This document shows, piece after piece, positions 61,762-64,000 of a stretch of 64,000 nt of DNA (position 1 is its first letter; the number at the start of each line of letters is the position of its first letter). The position numbers and the translations under genes are program-made. The notes under the pieces are model-generated. The model was not told the origin of the DNA and made no database searches. It saw only the letters and a list, made by a program, of their open reading frames with translations. This stretch comes from Lewinellaceae bacterium (GTDB taxonomy: Bacteria > Bacteroidota > Bacteroidia > Chitinophagales > Saprospiraceae). Location of the stretch: NCBI GenBank assembly GCA_020636405.1, contig JACJXW010000004.1, positions 3,460,001-3,524,000 on the forward strand. Direction: 5' to 3'.

Positions 61762-61865
61762 CAATCCAGCAATCCAACAATCCAACAATCCAGCAATCCA
61801 GCAATCCAACAATCCAACAATCCAACAATCCAACAATCCAGCAATCCAGCAATCCAACAATCCAA
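61762..61865 (+). repeat. Octamer array, 13 units of CAATCCAR
   Basis: Thirteen gapless 8-bp units differ only in the last base (order G A A G G A A A A G G A A). The array fills most of the 149 bp between glmM and the next gene and ends 11 bp before its ATG. Open frames exist through it on both strands because no unit frame contains a stop. Confidence 0.95.
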
Positions 61866-61876
61866 CAATAATATTC

Positions 61877-63379
61877 ATGGAAGCTTTAACCAAAAATAAA
61901 ACCACCAGGCTGGAACAGTACTTCGCTCCTTTCCGGGAAAAGGTCATTGGACACAACCAGCATTTTGAGACCCCCTTCGGCCCCCGGCGGATCATTTACG
62001 CCGATTGGACGGCCAGCGGGAGGCTATATGAACCGATCGAGCAGTTACTTTCGCATGGAATAGCGCCTTTTGTCGGCAATACCCATACCGAAACTACGGT
62101 AACCGGTTCATCTATGACTATGGCGTACCACCGCGCCAAAGACATCATCAAAGCCCATGTAGGTGCTCACCCTAAAGACGTGCTGATCTCCTCCAACTCG
62201 GGGATGACCGGAGTGGTCAATAAATTCCAGCGCATTCTGGGATTGAAGGTGCACGAGCGTTATACCAGCCAGGTACAGCTGCCGGAGGAAGAACGCACGG
62301 TGGTCTTCGTTTCCCATATGGAGCACCATTCCAACCAAACCTCCTGGCTGGAGACCCTGGCCGATGTAGAGGTCATAGAGCCCAACGATCAGGGACTGGT
62401 CGACCTGGGGCATCTGAAAGTGCTTTTGGAGAAGTATAAAAGCAGAAAGACAAAGATCGCTGCGATCACTTCGTGCTCCAACGTAACAGGCATCAAGACG
62501 CCGTACCACCAGGTCGCTGAACTGATGCACCGTGACGGAGGGCTTTGCTTTGTCGATTTTGCCTGTTCAGCGCCCTATATCGATATCCATATGCGCCCGG
62601 AGAACAAGTTGCAGCACCTGGATGCCATTTACTTCTCTCCGCATAAATTCCTGGGCGGGCCGGGCTCGACAGGTATTCTGGTCTTTGATCCGAAACTGTA
62701 TACCAACCGGGTGCCCGACAACCCCGGTGGCGGGACCGTAGACTGGACCAACCCCTGGGGGGGGCACAAATACATCGATGAGATCGAGGCACGGGAAGAT
62801 GGCGGGACTCCCGCCTTCCTGCAGACCATCCGCGTGGCACTTTGTGTTCAGCTCAAGGAGAAAATGGGAGTGGAAAACATTCTCAGACGGGAAGAGGAAA
62901 TGCTGGAACGCATCTGGCGCCGGCTGGATCAACTTCCTAACCTCCACATCCTGGCGGATAATGTAAGGGAGCGGCTTGGGGTAGTATCCTTTTATATCGA
63001 CGGGCTGCATTACAACCTGGGTGTGAAACTGCTCAATGACCGCTTTGGCGTTCAGGTGAGGGGAGGGTGTTCCTGTGCGGGCACTTACGGACATTACCTG
63101 CTGCATGTTTCTCAGCAATACTCCCGATCTATTACGGATAAGATCAACCATGGGGACCTGTCGGAAAAACCGGGTTGGATCCGCATGTCTGTTCATCCCA
63201 TCATGACCGATGAAGAACTGGATCATATCCTGGACGCTATCGAAGCCGTTTATCACCATCATAAAGAATGGGCGCGGGAGTATGACTACAACTCCCATAC
63301 CAATGAATATTCCCGCAAAGATGACCCCGCCTTTGAAACTCAACTGGTCAACGACTGGTTTAATAGGGAGTTGTTATAG
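61877..63379 (+). CDS. Class V aminotransferase, SufS/cysteine-desulfurase-like
   Basis: The 500-residue PLP enzyme has the cofactor Lys in AIYFSPHKFLGGPGSTG (near 256), His and Asp in VSHMEHHSNQTSW and CFVDFACSAPYID, and a GGCSCAG segment near 397 with two Cys where SufS keeps its catalytic Cys. It is longer than SufS (about 400). Function as a desulfurase or selenocysteine lyase is likely but not proven. Start at 61877 (MEALTKN); an upstream in-frame ATG (61739) would translate the octamer array as AIQQSNNP repeats. Confidence 0.87.
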   Translation: MEALTKNKTTRLEQYFAPFREKVIGHNQHFETPFGPRRIIYADWTASGRLYEPIEQLLSHGIAPFVGNTHTETTVTGSSMTMAYHRAKDIIKAHVGAHPKDVLISSNSGMTGVVNKFQRILGLKVHERYTSQVQLPEEERTVVFVSHMEHHSNQTSWLETLADVEVIEPNDQGLVDLGHLKVLLEKYKSRKTKIAAITSCSNVTGIKTPYHQVAELMHRDGGLCFVDFACSAPYIDIHMRPENKLQHLDAIYFSPHKFLGGPGSTGILVFDPKLYTNRVPDNPGGGTVDWTNPWGGHKYIDEIEAREDGGTPAFLQTIRVALCVQLKEKMGVENILRREEEMLERIWRRLDQLPNLHILADNVRERLGVVSFYIDGLHYNLGVKLLNDRFGVQVRGGCSCAGTYGHYLLHVSQQYSRSITDKINHGDLSEKPGWIRMSVHPIMTDEELDHILDAIEAVYHHHKEWAREYDYNSHTNEYSRKDDPAFETQLVNDWFNRELL

Positions 63380-63428
63380 CACATAAACGCTGTCCGGCAA
63401 AAGGTGTCGCCTCCAATACCTTAAAGAA

Positions 63429-64000
63429 ATGATGAAAAGAATATATTTTGACAATGCCGCCACTACACCTCTGGCGGATGAGGTGATCGAAACCATGGCC
63501 CGGGCCATGCGGGACAATTTTGGCAATCCTTCGTCCATATACGCCGAAGGCCGTACTGCCCGGGCTGCAATCGAGCAAGCCCGTAAGCAGGTTGCCCACT
63601 ACCTGGGGGCTTCCATCGGGGAGGTCTTCTTCACCTCCTGTGGCACGGAGTCCAACAACATGGCCCTTAAATGTGCCGTTCGCGACCTTGGCGTACAGCG
63701 GATCCTCTCTTCTCCGATCGAGCACCACTGTGTCTTACATTCTCTGGACAGCCTGGAGCGGCTCGGCCAGGTGGAGCGCGAAGCAGTGAAGATGGATGCC
63801 CACGGCCGCCCTGTCCTTTCCCATCTGGAACAGTTGCTGAAAAGCAGCGATAAAAAGACGATGGTGTCCCTGATGCATTCCAATAACGAGATCGGGGCCA
63901 TGATCGATCTGCAGGAAGTAGGGGAACTGTGCCGGGAACATGGCGCCTTATTTCATACCGATACGGTTCAAACGATCGGCTATTACCCCATCGATGTATC
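63429..64000 (+). CDS. Cysteine desulfurase (IscS/NifS type), 3' truncated by the window end
   Basis: The first 190 residues are seen. MMKRIYFDNAATTP, FGNPSSIYAEGRTA, FTSCGTESNNMALK, EHHCVLHSL, LMHSNNEIGAM and FHTDTVQTIG (the Asp that binds PLP) are typical of IscS/NifS. PLP Lys and active Cys lie beyond the window. It would remove sulfur from cysteine for Fe-S clusters or tRNA thiolation. It follows the SufS-like gene by 49 bp. The ATG at 63432 is an equally good start. Confidence 0.92.
   Translation, partial: MMKRIYFDNAATTPLADEVIETMARAMRDNFGNPSSIYAEGRTARAAIEQARKQVAHYLGASIGEVFFTSCGTESNNMALKCAVRDLGVQRILSSPIEHHCVLHSLDSLERLGQVEREAVKMDAHGRPVLSHLEQLLKSSDKKTMVSLMHSNNEIGAMIDLQEVGELCREHGALFHTDTVQTIGYYPIDV

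Noticed and set aside
61762..61865. CRISPR array
   Set aside because: Units are 8 bp with no spacers, and no cas genes are present; the same holds for 36431-36526 and 50930-50995.
61398..61868. Leu/Cys/Trp-repeat frame on the minus strand through the octamers
   Set aside because: Translation of the octamer array that continues antisense into glmM; no start signal and no family.

Overview
The window looks like a chromosomal piece of a Bacteroidota bacterium, most likely of the class Saprospiria (Lewinella/Haliscomenobacter-like; the rank below phylum is inference). Signs are several secreted proteins with C-terminal type IX secretion (T9SS) sorting domains, SusC-like and PF14905-like outer-membrane receptors with a CarboxypepD-regulatory N-domain, a TPR adenylate cyclase, DUF4159, weak or absent Shine-Dalgarno sequences, and several promoters of the Bacteroidota type (TTG, 19-21 bp, TAnnTTTG). 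No phage, plasmid, CRISPR array or intact insertion sequence was seen.

Layout. 1-5.6 kb: two tandem paralogous Cys/Leu-rich repeat proteins exported by T9SS. 5.6-10 kb: a TPR adenylate cyclase, two tRNA-Leu genes, three 96-bp tandem hairpin units copied from a tRNA 3' end, and the site-2 protease RseP. 10-14 kb: rsmE-DUF4159, small membrane proteins, a 0.9 kb gene-free stretch and mltA. 14.6-22 kb: a YeeE/YedE sulfur-transport pair behind a Crp/Fnr-like site, a P-loop NTPase, an M20 peptidase, a flavin-reductase-like protein, an MFS transporter and two unknown proteins. 22.6-31.7 kb: an RRM protein, a class A penicillin-binding protein, lpxB, two paralogous outer-membrane proteins, a di-haem peroxidase, surE and hemH. 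31.8-40 kb: a PF14905-like outer-membrane receptor, an alpha/beta hydrolase, holA and a giant T9SS protein. 40-48 kb: the complete tryptophan operon trpE-G-D-C-F-B-A plus a DAHP synthase gene, behind a leader peptide with four consecutive Trp codons and a classical attenuator. 48-64 kb: a Cys/Met gamma-family PLP enzyme, a RluD-type synthase, DUF1415, a LuxC-like reductase, a T9SS alpha/beta-hydrolase-fold protein with its TonB receptor, a methyltransferase-PAP2-ZIP group, a GlmM-type mutase and two consecutive cysteine-desulfurase-type genes (the last cut by the window end).

The best leads are: (1) the trp attenuator, in which the leader peptide, the 1:2 and 2:3 pairings and the terminator can all be read from the bases; (2) short tandem repeats of 7-8 bp, with a different unit at each locus, just upstream of start codons at four intergenic sites (1.9-2.2, 36.4, 50.9 and 61.8 kb); (3) the 96-bp tRNA-tail hairpin array at 8.0-8.3 kb; (4) a 102-bp palindromic element between rseP and rsmE; and (5) a T9SS alpha/beta hydrolase whose nucleophile-elbow serine is replaced by glycine.
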